DNA from: Aquilaria yunnanensis
Lineage: Eukaryota; Streptophyta; Magnoliopsida; Malvales; Thymelaeaceae
DNA length: 64,000 bases
Assembly (NCBI GenBank): GCA_039654915.1
Contig: CM077596.1
Span: forward strand, 73,409,751-73,473,750
Direction of reading: 5' to 3'
Shown: positions 35,111 through 44,812 of the stretch, piece by piece
Layout: every line of letters begins with the position of its first letter
Numbering within the stretch: the first letter of the stretch is position 1
The notes under the pieces: generated by a model
The model's database searches: none
What the model was told of the DNA's origin: nothing
The model's input: the letters and a program-made list of their open reading frames with translations, nothing else
Position numbers and translations under genes: made by a program

Positions 35111-35651
35111 GATGAAAACGAGTTCGGGAAAAACAAGGAAAATGAGTTCGGGAAAAACAAAGAAGAATCTTTGAAAAAAGCAGAAGGACTAAAACCCACC
35201 AAAGGTCTTGCCGGAATCTGGATTTCTGGAAGCCGTCGCTAAAAGTGGTCGGAAAAACGCCTGAAAAAGGAGAACCGCCGCGGAAAATCGGGAGAGAATT
35301 AGAAGGCAGAAGAAAGCAAAAGCAGAAGCAAAAAGAGGGTTATGACAGGGCTGGTATATATAGGCCGAGAAGGCCAGGAGAACCGTCGTCATTAGTACCC
35401 CTCGGAAGGCGAAGCGTCGCCATAACTGCTAAGAGCGCCTGAAAAGTCGCGCCTGCCGTACTCAGTGCATTCTTACCCAATAAAAGTGCGCCACGTGTCA
35501 GCCATCGCGCAGCAAACGTGCCACGTGTCGTCCATCACGTCGAGCACGCCCTCTGACACCATTTGGTCTAGAGGCACCGCCCTAGACTGACTCTGCTGGA
35601 CACAGGACGCGACGCATGAGCAGAACTATAAAAGCAAAAAAGTAGGTTACC
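35111..35651 (-). promoter_or_regulatory. Promoter and leader region of the antisense gene
   Basis: Upstream of the antisense ATG (35110) on the minus strand there is a TATATATA at 35355-35362, about 245 bases away. Repeated 'gtgccacgtgtc' and 'cacgtgtcagcc' words (G-box core CACGTG, about 35490-35530) lie further upstream. G-boxes and a TATA box are ordinary plant promoter parts, so the antisense gene probably has its own promoter. Confidence 0.5.
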
Positions 35652-35885
35652 TCGAAGACACCAAAAGACAGCCTGTGACTTCGGGCAAAAGGTCTATCTT
35701 CGTTACAAGGTTATCCTACTTTCCCTCGCCACGAGGACACCAAGAGACAGCCTGTGACTTCGGGCAGAAGGTGTATCTTCGGCGCAGGGACAGCCTATCT
35801 TCTCGCGCCTCGAGGACGCAAAAAGGGCTGCCCATCGCTTCAGGCAGAAAAAGGCATCTTCGGCGCAGATATCACAACCACAGGA
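35652..35885. repeat. Tandem repeat of about 78 bp, three units, before the 3' LTR
   Basis: 'gacaccaaaagacagcctgt' at about 35656 recurs as 'gacaccaagagacagcctgt' at about 35736 and, diverged, near 35814. Each is followed by 'cttcgggcaraaggt' and 'atcttcg'. Tandem repeats in this position are known from Tat/Ogre-type elements. Confidence 0.75.
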
Positions 35886-35924
35886 CCCGAAAACCGATGA
35901 ACCGAAGTTTCTCACTTCGGCTTT

Positions 35925-35939
35925 TCGGAGGGGGGCCTG
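35925..35939 (+). promoter_or_regulatory. Polypurine tract
   Basis: 'cggaggggggcctg' immediately precedes the 3' LTR. A purine run here primes plus-strand DNA synthesis; the CCT interruption next to the LTR is slightly unusual. Confidence 0.6.
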
Positions 35940-36910
35940 TGATAGCCAAAGGCTATTGCCTCCTCGGTAGTAACTCCCTGCCAGAATATTGGCCGAGGAG
36001 TCTGACGTCACCCAAGAGAGGATCTTTTTACTGACCTCGGAAGGTGCGAAGTCAAACACTATGAGCTCGAGACTTCGGTTAGCTCGTCAGGAATTCCGAG
36101 GACAACACCGTCTCCATCGAGGGGCCAAACTGACCGTCTTCGGGTAAGAGAGCCATCTCTCTGAAGCAAGGAAGAATCTCCCCGAAGGCAGAAGCCCCGA
36201 AGAGGATCTTCCCCGAACAAGAAACACCTGAACAAGGGAATCCCCTAACTATGGGTATGAGTCCCGAAGAAGGTGTTCATCAAGGGAACTCCCAGAGCTA
36301 TGGGATAGATCCCGAAGGAGGTGCTCGCACCGAAGGACGGATAGAATCCGAAAAGGGTGCACGCACCGAAGGGCGACCTCGCCCAGGGGACCTCGGGAGT
36401 ACGGTATAAGCATTTAAGGAGCCTTTGACTTGTCGCCCACAAGCCCTACACGTCACATCTGAACGGCGAACTGACACGCCGCAGCCCCCCAGTCCTGACA
36501 CAACCTGTCCGGGTCCAGGGCTAAAGGAGGCTGCAAACGGCTGCCTGTCCCCTAGGTCCAAAAGTACAGATCAAATCCGACCGAACACGTGTCATGATCT
36601 GAACGGACCAGCTACTCCTATAAATACTAGGAAATGGGACTGGGCAAAGGATGGGCATTTTCCTCCTTCTGAGAAAACACAAAACAGGCAAGACACTTGA
36701 TCCCTTAGTATTCTTCCTCCACTTACACTCAGAAAACTGACTTGGGCGTCGGAGGGTCCTGCCCGGAAAAGCAAACCGGGGACCTCCTAACCTCTTCTTT
36801 GAGCTTTTCAGGCATACTCAGCTGGAAAACCAGAGCTCCAGGCGCTCGCCTCCTCAGGAAGTCTCTCCGCCTGTCAACATGACAGCAAACGAAGATGCTT
36901 TGGGGCATCA
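35940..36910 (+). repeat. 3' LTR of the young gypsy element
   Basis: 971 bp, matching the 5' LTR apart from about 15 substitutions. Its right end abuts the CCCCC duplication and the helicase exon. Confidence 0.95.
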
Positions 36911-38774
36911 CCCCCAAAAACCTTCGTTGTAGCAGCAGGCTCGACAACGGAGAGAATATCACGAAATGTTCGGTCCACAGCCTCAAAGGTATGTCGATGT
37001 GCCATTGGAGCCTCATCCCATATTACCAAATTGGTATTGCAAAGGAGCTCTGCCATTGGAGTAGACCTTTTAATATGGCATACGGATATATCCTCTATTG
37101 GGATTGGGATCTTAAACCGGGAATGAGCAGTTGTCCTTCCGGGTAATAACAGTGACGCAATACCAGAAGAAGCCACTGCAAGTACAATCTGACCATCAGA
37201 CCGAAGTTTAGAAATAATTGTCCTCCATAGGAAAGTCTTTCCAGTACCACCACTTCCGTGGACGAAAAACAACCCACCAGTACGGTGTTGAACTGAGTGC
37301 ATCAATGATGTGTAAATATAGCGCTGAGCAGCGTTAAGATTGCTAACCAGGTCAGTATGTTCTAAAGCCAGTGCCATCCTATTATAGTTCAACTCCTCTA
37401 TGAGGAGTGAGTTTTGTAACATCAGCCTAGGATCAACTTGCGGGAATGGAATAGTAGGAAATTCCCTTAAGCTTCTACTGACTCTATTCAATGCCTGTTC
37501 AATATCATACAGTGCATAATTTTGTTTCTCTTCATCTGCCATGGTCAACTGTGGGTTGTTTAGAAGCCTCTGTTGATGAAATAATATGTCTTCAGTGAGG
37601 GTATCAATGTTGCACCTCCACAAGGCTAGTGGGTCATCAACCTTGCAAAAAAGCAAGAATATGACAAATAGTTGTCGTAACTGAGGTCCGGATGCCCACT
37701 GTGCTGCCTCCCGCAAGCATTGATGCCATTCTCCGTTACCGTCAAGAAGACCAAGCGCGGAGCATGCTTCCCTGTATGTTGCATAAGGTACACCATGGAC
37801 CGTGCGAATCTCCTCATATGACCTGGGTCCCTTAATGACATTTAGGAGCATGCGGAGGTAGAATCTTTCACCTGCAGTTGGGTGAACAAAGTAAATCCTC
37901 CCAATACTGCGTCGTCGAGTCCACTGTTTGATTTGCCTATTCCACACAAAATGTTCCGGGAATTGAATGTATGTCAATGTGCGAGCAAAAGCATCAACAG
38001 AGTTACAGTGCATCCAAGCCTGAAACTTTGTCATACTTTCCTCGTGTGCACGGACGACATCACGTAGGTCATCATGATCTTCATATAAAACACTCTGCTC
38101 ACCCGGTAAATGAAAAGATAGCCGCTCTACTGATGGATGATGCTCATGGATAAAGAAGTCAAAGATTCGCCATATTGCTTCTGATGCAGAGACAAAACAA
38201 CAGTTCATATATTGTTTGATCTCATCAGTATGAGCAGCATCATTTCTGGGCCCATTATGATGTGGAGGACGATCTGCTTCTACAAGAACTGTGGACATGT
38301 CTGTGCCTTTGTTAACATATTTGCAAAGGTACTTAACACACATGTCCAAGTTAGTGAGCTCTACATAGACATGACAATCATTTTTCACACAGAGATCACG
38401 ATTATGTGGGATGACCCAGCGGTTATCCAATGGTATACCATGGACAATAGCATATCGACCATCATTCCTCCCACGGTAAAGGGGAAAACCATCATCATTA
38501 ATTATTGTCTCATTTTGGAATGAGCGTGGGTAATGTTTGCTACATCTATTATTTACCATGCATGGACATCGTGGATTTGCTGCCCCACAAGGGCCATGGA
38601 GCATATGAGTCACAACTGTTTTATATCCAATAGGGTCTTTTTCCTTGTCAGGAAGTTCAGCAAAGATAAGACGATTAATTTTTTGAGGAGTATTAATCTT
38701 ATCCTCATGATGAAGGAAGAGCACGATGTGCGCATGAGGGAGACCTCTTTTTTGGAACTCAACAGTGCAAAGAT

Positions 38775-38859
38775 CTGCAAGGTAGTGAGTTATTGATAAT
38801 GGGAATTATTGAAAGATAGAAGAATGTTTTTCATTTAATAAGGAACTAATGAATTGTAC
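38775..38859 (-). other. RepHel intron 3
   Basis: 85 bp, minus-strand GTACAATTC...CCTTGCAG. Joining G of exon 3 to AT of exon 4 gives an aspartate codon, followed directly by the conserved LCTVEFQKRGLPHAH segment, so the splice places the HUH motif in frame. Confidence 0.85.
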
Positions 38860-40561
38860 CTGCGACAACACGGCCAAAGTGTTTGTGTTTAGTTAAATCG
38901 TCTCTAAAGTTCTGGAGCTTCATCATGCATACACGATCGACGATATCAGGTCTATCTTCAGCAGGCTGGCCGGGGATCAATTGAAGGAAGTGTCTAATTT
39001 TTGGCCATTTGGGGTTACAAGTAAAAGTGATGAATAGGTCAGGATACCCCATAACTCTACAAATGGCCATTGAATCTTGATAGCTCTGCATCATATATCT
39101 AGGCCCTCCAACAAAGGAAGATGGGAGAATCGTTCTTCTACTGTATAAGGACCCATCTGTGTCACCTCTATTAACCGCATCCTGTAGACCACATAAAATT
39201 TTGGCACGAAACCGATCTCTGTTTCGTCTGAGCCACGAAAATCGAGATTTAAGAACGACACAATAAGCATCAACAACGTACTCGTGAAACAGTCGACCTC
39301 CTAGAAGGATGTGTGAATGGACATTACGACGCTGTTGGAGTTGATATGCATAGAACTTTCTAGGTGTAATTGTTCCTATGGGAATCAGTTGTCCGTCCTC
39401 GGTATAGTTGCTTATTTCCAAATGATAATGATCTTCTCCATACACAAGGAGTAACGGGAAATGCAACGTACAACGCTTCGGATGGAAAAAATCAATAGTA
39501 CGTGGCTCAGAATTCCATGGGTAAACCAATATGTCACGATAGTTGCCACCCTCCTCATCAATACCATCAAACAGTCCAGCGACCTTGTTCGAAACAGGCA
39601 AATCATAGCATCTATCTCTTCGTCTAGAACTGAGAAGTCGAATGCGGACAGGAGGCATCGTACTATCATTTAACCGATCTCTTGCCATCCTGAAGAATCT
39701 AACCAATTCATTATGCTCATTAAACACCTGAATTAGACCATCTATGATCATTCTATCATACTCAGTATACATCCCATCACCAAAGCTCATAATCCTATTG
39801 TATGTCTCATGATCTGTGTCATACATGTAAAGCTGGGCAAACCGCGGACGATCTCCACTGTTAGGGAATAGAGATCCAATTCGATGATAATTCATTCCAC
39901 AAGAGCGAAACACTGGTGGACCCTGACCATTATGTGTACTTGAATCGACATATGCCCCAGTGGAGGTGAATGAAAATCTTGAATTAATTTCTCGTATATG
40001 CCGCCGAAAGTAGCGCGACAATTGATCTCCATTATAGTCAAATAGCCGACGTATAAAGTCCGGGGGTGGTGGTGAGTGAGGAAGCGAAACTTTCCCTTTC
40101 CTACAGCATAAAGAGAATTCCGGATTCGATGTACGATGGTACCTGTTGCTCCTTTCTTGGTACCACATAATAGCCCCGCAGTGAGGACAGACACATGTAG
40201 GAGGACCGATGTCTTCATACTCAAAGCATGTACCTGAATTAGAAAGTTATATCATAGAATAGGTTTGAAGGAGGTGGAAGTAATTGTAGTGGCATAAGTA
40301 AGAGAGTATACGGTGATGATCATCCCTGTGAGAATCCTGATCACCATGTAGCGGTTCAGCCACATTAACATCGGCAGTTGTGTCTATTCAATAATAATGT
40401 CAGAACAGATCATATAATTTTGTGATTACTGATGGAGTAAATGATATTGAGGAATAGGTAGTAAGGATGAGCGAACCTGTAACAGGAACTGTATTTTCAT
40501 TGAACAGACGAATCGGTATATGTTCAATGGGATGTCTGGATGTAGTATTATTTCTACTCCG

Positions 40562-40730
40562 TGTGGCAACGTGCGGATCGTTTTCGGGAGTCGCCACCAA
40601 TCAGTTTTCTTAGGTCGATTGGATACCTAAAATATGGTCAATAATAAAAATAATAATTTTTTTTTATTTAATTTCTTTTATTTAATTTCTTTTAAAATTT
40701 TTTATGGTCGGACGAAATTGGGTGTCAACA
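40562..40730 (-). mobile_element. Internally deleted solo LTR, 169 bp, TSD CTCCG
   Basis: On the minus strand it starts TGTTGACACCCAATTTCG and ends CGCACGTTGCCACA, the two ends of the 2,589-bp LTR at 5468-8056, with almost everything between missing. A perfect 5-bp duplication CTCCG flanks it (40557-40561 and 40731-40735). Its first 75 bases are nearly identical to the start of the copy at 62630. It lies in exon 1 of RepHel; removing it with one TSD copy would leave the exon frame continuous. Confidence 0.9.
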
Positions 40731-41089
40731 CTCCGCTTCGTCGCAGTAGAAGAGTTTTCTCCTACCTCATAACAGGTATGAATAGGGTAAACCCTAAGTA
40801 AATGAGGTTGGACAGAAGGGGTTTGAAGAGGAATATTTAGATTTATAGTCGAATGAGGGTGCGTAGAATAGTGCCATGTTGGAACTATATTACTGATATC
40901 TGCTAATGGAGTTTGCGGTAATGGAATAACAGAGACAGGTAAAGCAGTGGAAATTTCGCTTGTAGATGAGTGATCAGCCATAATGGAAGTGTTTCCATTG
41001 CAGGAAGAAGGATTTCTAGCTAAAGACCATGCGACTCGAGTAGCACGTCGCAATTCAATGCGGCGGGCTCTTCGAACACGTGAATCCAT

Positions 41090-41892
41090 TTCCTTTAAAA
41101 TATAAGGAAATGTCAATGTTCACACAGTAGTAGTAACAGAAGTGAATAACTTAATTAGTTGTTCTAATCTGTGATCTACATTTGAATAGAGGAGAAAATA
41201 GAGGAAAATAAAAGTGGTCAAGATAGTAAATGAAATAAACTAAGAAACAATGATAATGATGAACATAGCATATAAGCATCATATTGCATACAACACAATG
41301 TCAAACACGAACGTAAACATAAAGGAAAAAAAACACTGAATAAAATGTTACGAAGAAGTGTATGGAGCTCAAGTTAGATACTAATTAGAATAACACAACA
41401 AAGTAAAATGTGTAATTCGACTCTGCACGAAGGCCATAAGGACTAAAAACACTAACTCCTCCTCAAATACACATTTGAAATGAGTATGCAAATTATTAGA
41501 AGTAATTGTAATGTGAATAAAGAAAATGCAATGTGCCACTGTAGCATCAAATACGAATCCTATAATATTAATTGGGGAAATAAAGTAGAATACTAAATTC
41601 AGTATGAAATACCGGATAAGATAATAACGAATTTTAGATCTTTAAATTAAGGAACAATATTAAAGTGAAACAAATAAAGTAGGAATGAAACATGAAGTGG
41701 TACCATAAAAATGATCGCGAAAGAAAATAAACACCTAAGACAATATTAAAGTGCCACAAATATGAGATTGAAACAAATAAGGAACAATATTAAAGTGAAA
41801 GAAATAACGTAGGAATGAAGCATGAAGTAGTACCATACAAATGATCACCGAAGACAATAAACACCTAATAACTGTAGGACTAAAATAACCAA
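41090..41892 (-). other. Helitron intergenic region upstream of RepHel
   Basis: AT-rich, with no supported gene. A segment of about 90 bp, beginning 'ggaacaatattaaagtgaaa', occurs at 41651-41740 and again at 41781-41870 (period 130). It probably contains the RepHel promoter. Confidence 0.55.
41651..41870. repeat. Two direct repeats of about 90 bp, period 130
   Basis: Both copies carry 'ggaacaatattaaagtgaaa', then 'gtaggaatga', 'catgaagt', 'gtaccata' and 'aataaacacctaa' in order. Confidence 0.8.
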
Positions 41893-42600
41893 CTACTGAA
41901 ACCTATGTAGCATGACAAGGAAGCAACGAAGCTCATCATCTACGACACACTCATCACATAACCTAGAATCATCTATCTCATAATAGCCCTCACTCCAATT
42001 GTTCAAACGGGGAGTCGTGATGATGCAATGGACGCACATGCCACATGTTCGACGAAGAAGTTGTCGATCAACGGTTTCAATAAACACATCACATTTTTGC
42101 TTAGGCCACCTTTGAACAATTACCCCAATAATGTAGTCAGCTTCATTTCGAAGCTCTTGAAGACGCCTTCCCCAACGTGTTCCTTCTTGGTTTTTAAGGG
42201 TACGAATATATTGAATGCTCTACTTCATGTGGAAATGGCCATGAACTCCACCAAGGATCGCATACAGGTACTTAGCCACGGGAATCCCACGGAGAGATGA
42301 GAGATAAATGTAGTAAAGCCCCTCAACAAATTCCCCATACTTGAAATAAGTAGTAACCCCATGGAGGAACAAAGTAATGGGATGGCCGAAGTCCTTCAAT
42401 TCATTGAATCGAGTGGAGGGCATATGAGGAGACCAAGACCAAATGACAGATGAAGCATCAAAAGTTATGAAAATGGCCGGAATAGTGAACGCTAGGGCGA
42501 AACAGTGGTGGACAGAGGCCAAATTAGCAGCATACCTTGGTCGGTCCGACAAGACCTTAGACAGGATGACAGCAATAATCTCGATTGGTAAGCGGATCAT
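41893..42600 (-). pseudogene. F-box-like gene in the Helitron, one internal stop
   Basis: A single frame from ATG 42600 to 41893 (236 codons) is interrupted only by TAG at 42220-42222. The N-terminus MIRLPIEIIAVILSKVLSD, then RYAANLASVHHCFALAF, reads like an F-box. The middle (KYGEFVEGLYYIYL) and a cysteine-rich end (CGMCVHC...LCDECVVD) resemble the plant F-box group that includes At2g35280-like proteins. F-box proteins usually select targets for ubiquitination. In this setting it is either a captured host gene or an accessory Helitron gene. It shares orientation with RepHel. Family assignment is by eye. Confidence 0.6.
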
Positions 42601-43205
42601 GGTAGGCAAAGTTGACTGCATTGTGCAAATGGTAAAGTTTGTTAAGTAAATAATGTCACTAAGTTGGAGTAACAAAATAATGTACTACTAATAAAGACTC
42701 GGAAAATACACACATTTAAAATTTATAAGGGAAAAAGTAGTTGTTCTAAGAATGAATACGGAAGTATGTTAACAATAGAAATTGCAAATTTAAAATAAAT
42801 AACGGATCACATAGTTATTAAATTTTAAAAAATGCATTTGGAATACATGTATAATGTTTGGGGGAAATTGAAACAATTGTAAAAGAAGGGATAAATTTTT
42901 ATTTTTGGGCATGTCCACCACATTAAAAAAGATAAGGTGTAAAGTACAAAAGATAACATTTTCTGGGTCATAAACTAATAACATGTAAACACAGTTATAG
43001 GCCCAATAAATTTTTATGGAGGCCCATCGTTTATGTAAGCCCAAATTTCCTGAAATTAAAATGCCATAAAAATACATGGGTTTTACGGAACTAAAGAGTT
43101 CCGGACAAATGCTCTAAATCCTCGGTCTTAATCCTCGCTATTCCCGAATCTGGTTCCAACCCTCTATCTCTCTTCCCCTCTCTGCCCGACTCGCTTACGG
43201 CCTAT
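42601..43205. other. AT-rich Helitron sequence with promoter-like end
   Basis: No gene is supported. Around 42990-43035 there are 'ggcccaataaa' and 'ggcccatcg' words of the type common in plant promoters, and from 43150 a CT-rich leader-like stretch leads into the exon-like segment at 43206. Confidence 0.45.
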
Positions 43206-43409
43206 TTGGCCGCTAACGGCGGCGCGTCTCCTTCGGACTTAGCCTGCTCCATGACCCATCCGTTCTCCTCCTCGACGAACCCATATTCTAAGTCGCCCAG
43301 CGTCAGCGCCACCTTCGCTTCTCCCACCAGAAATGCCTTGTTTACGCTCTGCTTCGCGTACAGCGGCCATATCACTCTCGGCACACCAGCCGTCTCGGTC
43401 GATCTAGCA
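43206..43409 (+). pseudogene. Exon-like captured fragment inside the Helitron
   Basis: A GC-richer open stretch preceded by a CT-rich leader and ended by a good splice donor (GCA|GTAAGT at 43409/43410). An ATG at 43251 would give MTHPFSSSTNPYSKS and so on. It is opposite in orientation to the Helitron genes, and no downstream exon could be joined. I do not recognise the protein. The minus strand is also open over this range, so even the coding strand is unsure. A gene 5' end picked up by the Helitron is the simplest explanation. Confidence 0.4.
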
Positions 43410-44299
43410 GTAAGTTGCGATTGCCTGGAATGTTTTTTGATTTCAAAGCTGGAGTCTACTTTCTTTATTAGATCTAGGGTTTGCAAACTCCATGTTCCTT
43501 TGGATCCCCATCCCTATTCGTTATTTTTTGCTCTTTCGATCGTGGTCAATGACCATTGTTTCCTTTTGTTTTTCCGGGCTCTGATATACATGAACGGACG
43601 AGGGCAAGGCTGATCCGGCTGCAAACTTTGAAAAAAACTTTATAAAGGCTTCAAACATAAAAATCCGCTCTGGAACGACTCCGTTAAGCTAAGGTAACAG
43701 TTGCTTTGATTTTCCGATATATGTGCGAGAAGTTTTAGGAGTAATTTGCTGTTTCGCTTTCACGGATGCTTCAGTAATCGAGCACTTTTTGGGTCTATTT
43801 CTTATGCTGCAATTGATTTTCTATGAATTGAAGTTATCTCTCTTTACCTTATCCAGCCGATTTCCTAATGAAACGAAGGTAAAAACCTAGTGATTTAAGA
43901 TGTTTGAGCGGATTCAGTAGGAAGGAGGAGCAGGGGAGAGGAGTTCTCTTAAGTGGGAACGAAGGAATACAAGGTAAGGCCTTTAACTTTCTTTTTTTTT
44001 TCTTTTGTTTTTAAGCGGAAGTAAGGAATTCTAGTAGGTAATAGATTTAATGCGTATACTGTATGTTTATCGTGGTAAACATATCTGCCATGCTTTGATT
44101 GTTTGCTGTCACCTAAGAAGCTTAAGCGATGAGTAAGGGAAAGGCAATGTGGGGACTACTTAGTTTAAGAAAATGTATAAAAGAAATAATTATGACGGAA
44201 AATAATATTTGTACTTTAATAAAAGCAAACTGCATACAATTACCATATGTTAATACAACTTTAACCCAAATAAAAGATATAAAAGGGTAATGAAAAGTC
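43410..44299. other. Helitron spacer, no gene recognised
   Basis: If 43206-43409 is an exon, this would be its intron. There is a T-rich tract at 43990-44012. No domain-bearing frame is seen. Confidence 0.45.
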
Positions 44300-44812
44300 T
44301 CAGCTACTGGCCTCCGAAGGGTCAGTCTCGATACTTCCTAGGTTTCCAGCCTGAACTGCACCCAATTGAGCCTTCAGATATGCAATCTCGGCCTGCAGGA
44401 GATTAACTTGCGCTATGTAAACATTATTCATAGTTGCAAATGTGGTCTGAATTATCTCTAACTGGTATTTTAGGGCATTGTTCTCCTGTTCCTTCTCTTT
44501 CACCACTTCCGTCAGTCTAACATTGCCATCAAAATTTACATCATGGATGAAAAAACCATGAAACAGCTTAATCCTATGTATAGCAGCCTCTGCTGCTGAC
44601 TCCTTAGCGTACGCAAGGTTCCTAGATAGTCGGCCGTCAACTTTGACAAAATTAGTTTCTCCTTCTGTTGATCCAAGCTGAATATGGACACTCACCCTAA
44701 ACTTGCCTCCTTCAAGGGAATTAGAGTATGCAGGCTTAGCTTTTTTAAACATGTCACAAATGTGTTCAAGGCTTTCAACGAAAGGGATGGACACGACCTC
44801 GATGACGTCCAT
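44300..44812 (-). CDS. Small Helitron gene, possible dsRNA-binding-like fold plus coiled coil
   Basis: 170 residues, intact. The start ATG at 44812 follows a likely acceptor (TTTTCCAG, about 44819) of a leader intron. The N-terminal half (FRVSVHIQLGSTEGETNFVKV, then SRNLAYAKESAAEAAIHRIK) has the beta-strand and AKxxAAxxA helix pattern of double-stranded-RNA-binding domains. The C-terminal half (about 95-160) is a coiled coil rich in E, Q and L. It shares orientation with RepHel and lies between it and the proposed Helitron 5' end. I do not know a named family; the fold suggestion is inference. Confidence 0.5.
   Translation of the reverse strand: MDVIEVVSIPFVESLEHICDMFKKAKPAYSNSLEGGKFRVSVHIQLGSTEGETNFVKVDGRLSRNLAYAKESAAEAAIHRIKLFHGFFIHDVNFDGNVRLTEVVKEKEQENNALKYQLEIIQTTFATMNNVYIAQVNLLQAEIAYLKAQLGAVQAGNLGSIETDPSEASS

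Larger units (their letters stand above)
25905..36910 (+). mobile_element. Young Tat-lineage Ty3/gypsy retrotransposon, 11,006 bp, TSD CCCCC
   Basis: LTRs of 971 bp (25905-26875 and 35940-36910) begin TGATAG and end GCATCA, with a CCCCC duplication outside (25900-25904 and 36911-36915). Between them are a primer-binding site, gag-pol on + with a single stop, an antisense gene, tandem repeats and a polypurine tract. Two RNase H domains in pol (the second archaeal-type) and an extra gene between pol and the 3' LTR are marks of the Tat lineage. It is inserted antisense within the helicase exon of the Helitron RepHel gene. Confidence 0.95.
24864..41089 (-). pseudogene. Helitron RepHel (Rep nuclease and PIF1-type helicase), split by two LTR insertions
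   Basis: Exons: 41089-40477, 40383-40312, 40233-38860 and 38774-24864, with three GT-AG introns of 93, 78 and 85 bp. If the two insertions (40562-40730 and 25905-36910, each with one TSD copy) are discounted, the length is 4,785 nt and open throughout, about 1,594 residues, usual for plant RepHel. In order: a CPHCG zinc-finger piece in exon 3; the Helitron_like_N region (GGPRYMMQSYQD, YPDLFITFTCNPKWP); the HUH motif HAH (about residues 642-644); the paired tyrosines in YLCKY (about 777 and 781); Walker A GSGGTGKT (about 1135); Walker B VIWDEAP; and C-terminal helicase motifs (GGDFSQILPV, INKSQGQT, YVAASRV). Rep nicks and joins DNA ends; the helicase unwinds. The first ATG at 41089 is chosen because the upstream in-frame codon (41116) is TTG. 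As it stands the gene cannot make the whole protein. Confidence 0.88.

Noticed and set aside
36874..36910. Apparent helicase C-terminus reading into the LTR (and the mirror case at 25905-26024)
   Set aside because: These residues are encoded by LTR sequence. The true frame is interrupted exactly at the CCCCC target site.
43202..43486. 94-codon minus frame opposite the exon-like segment
   Set aside because: It lacks context (no acceptor or leader) and the + strand has a better leader and donor, though the coding strand remains unproven.
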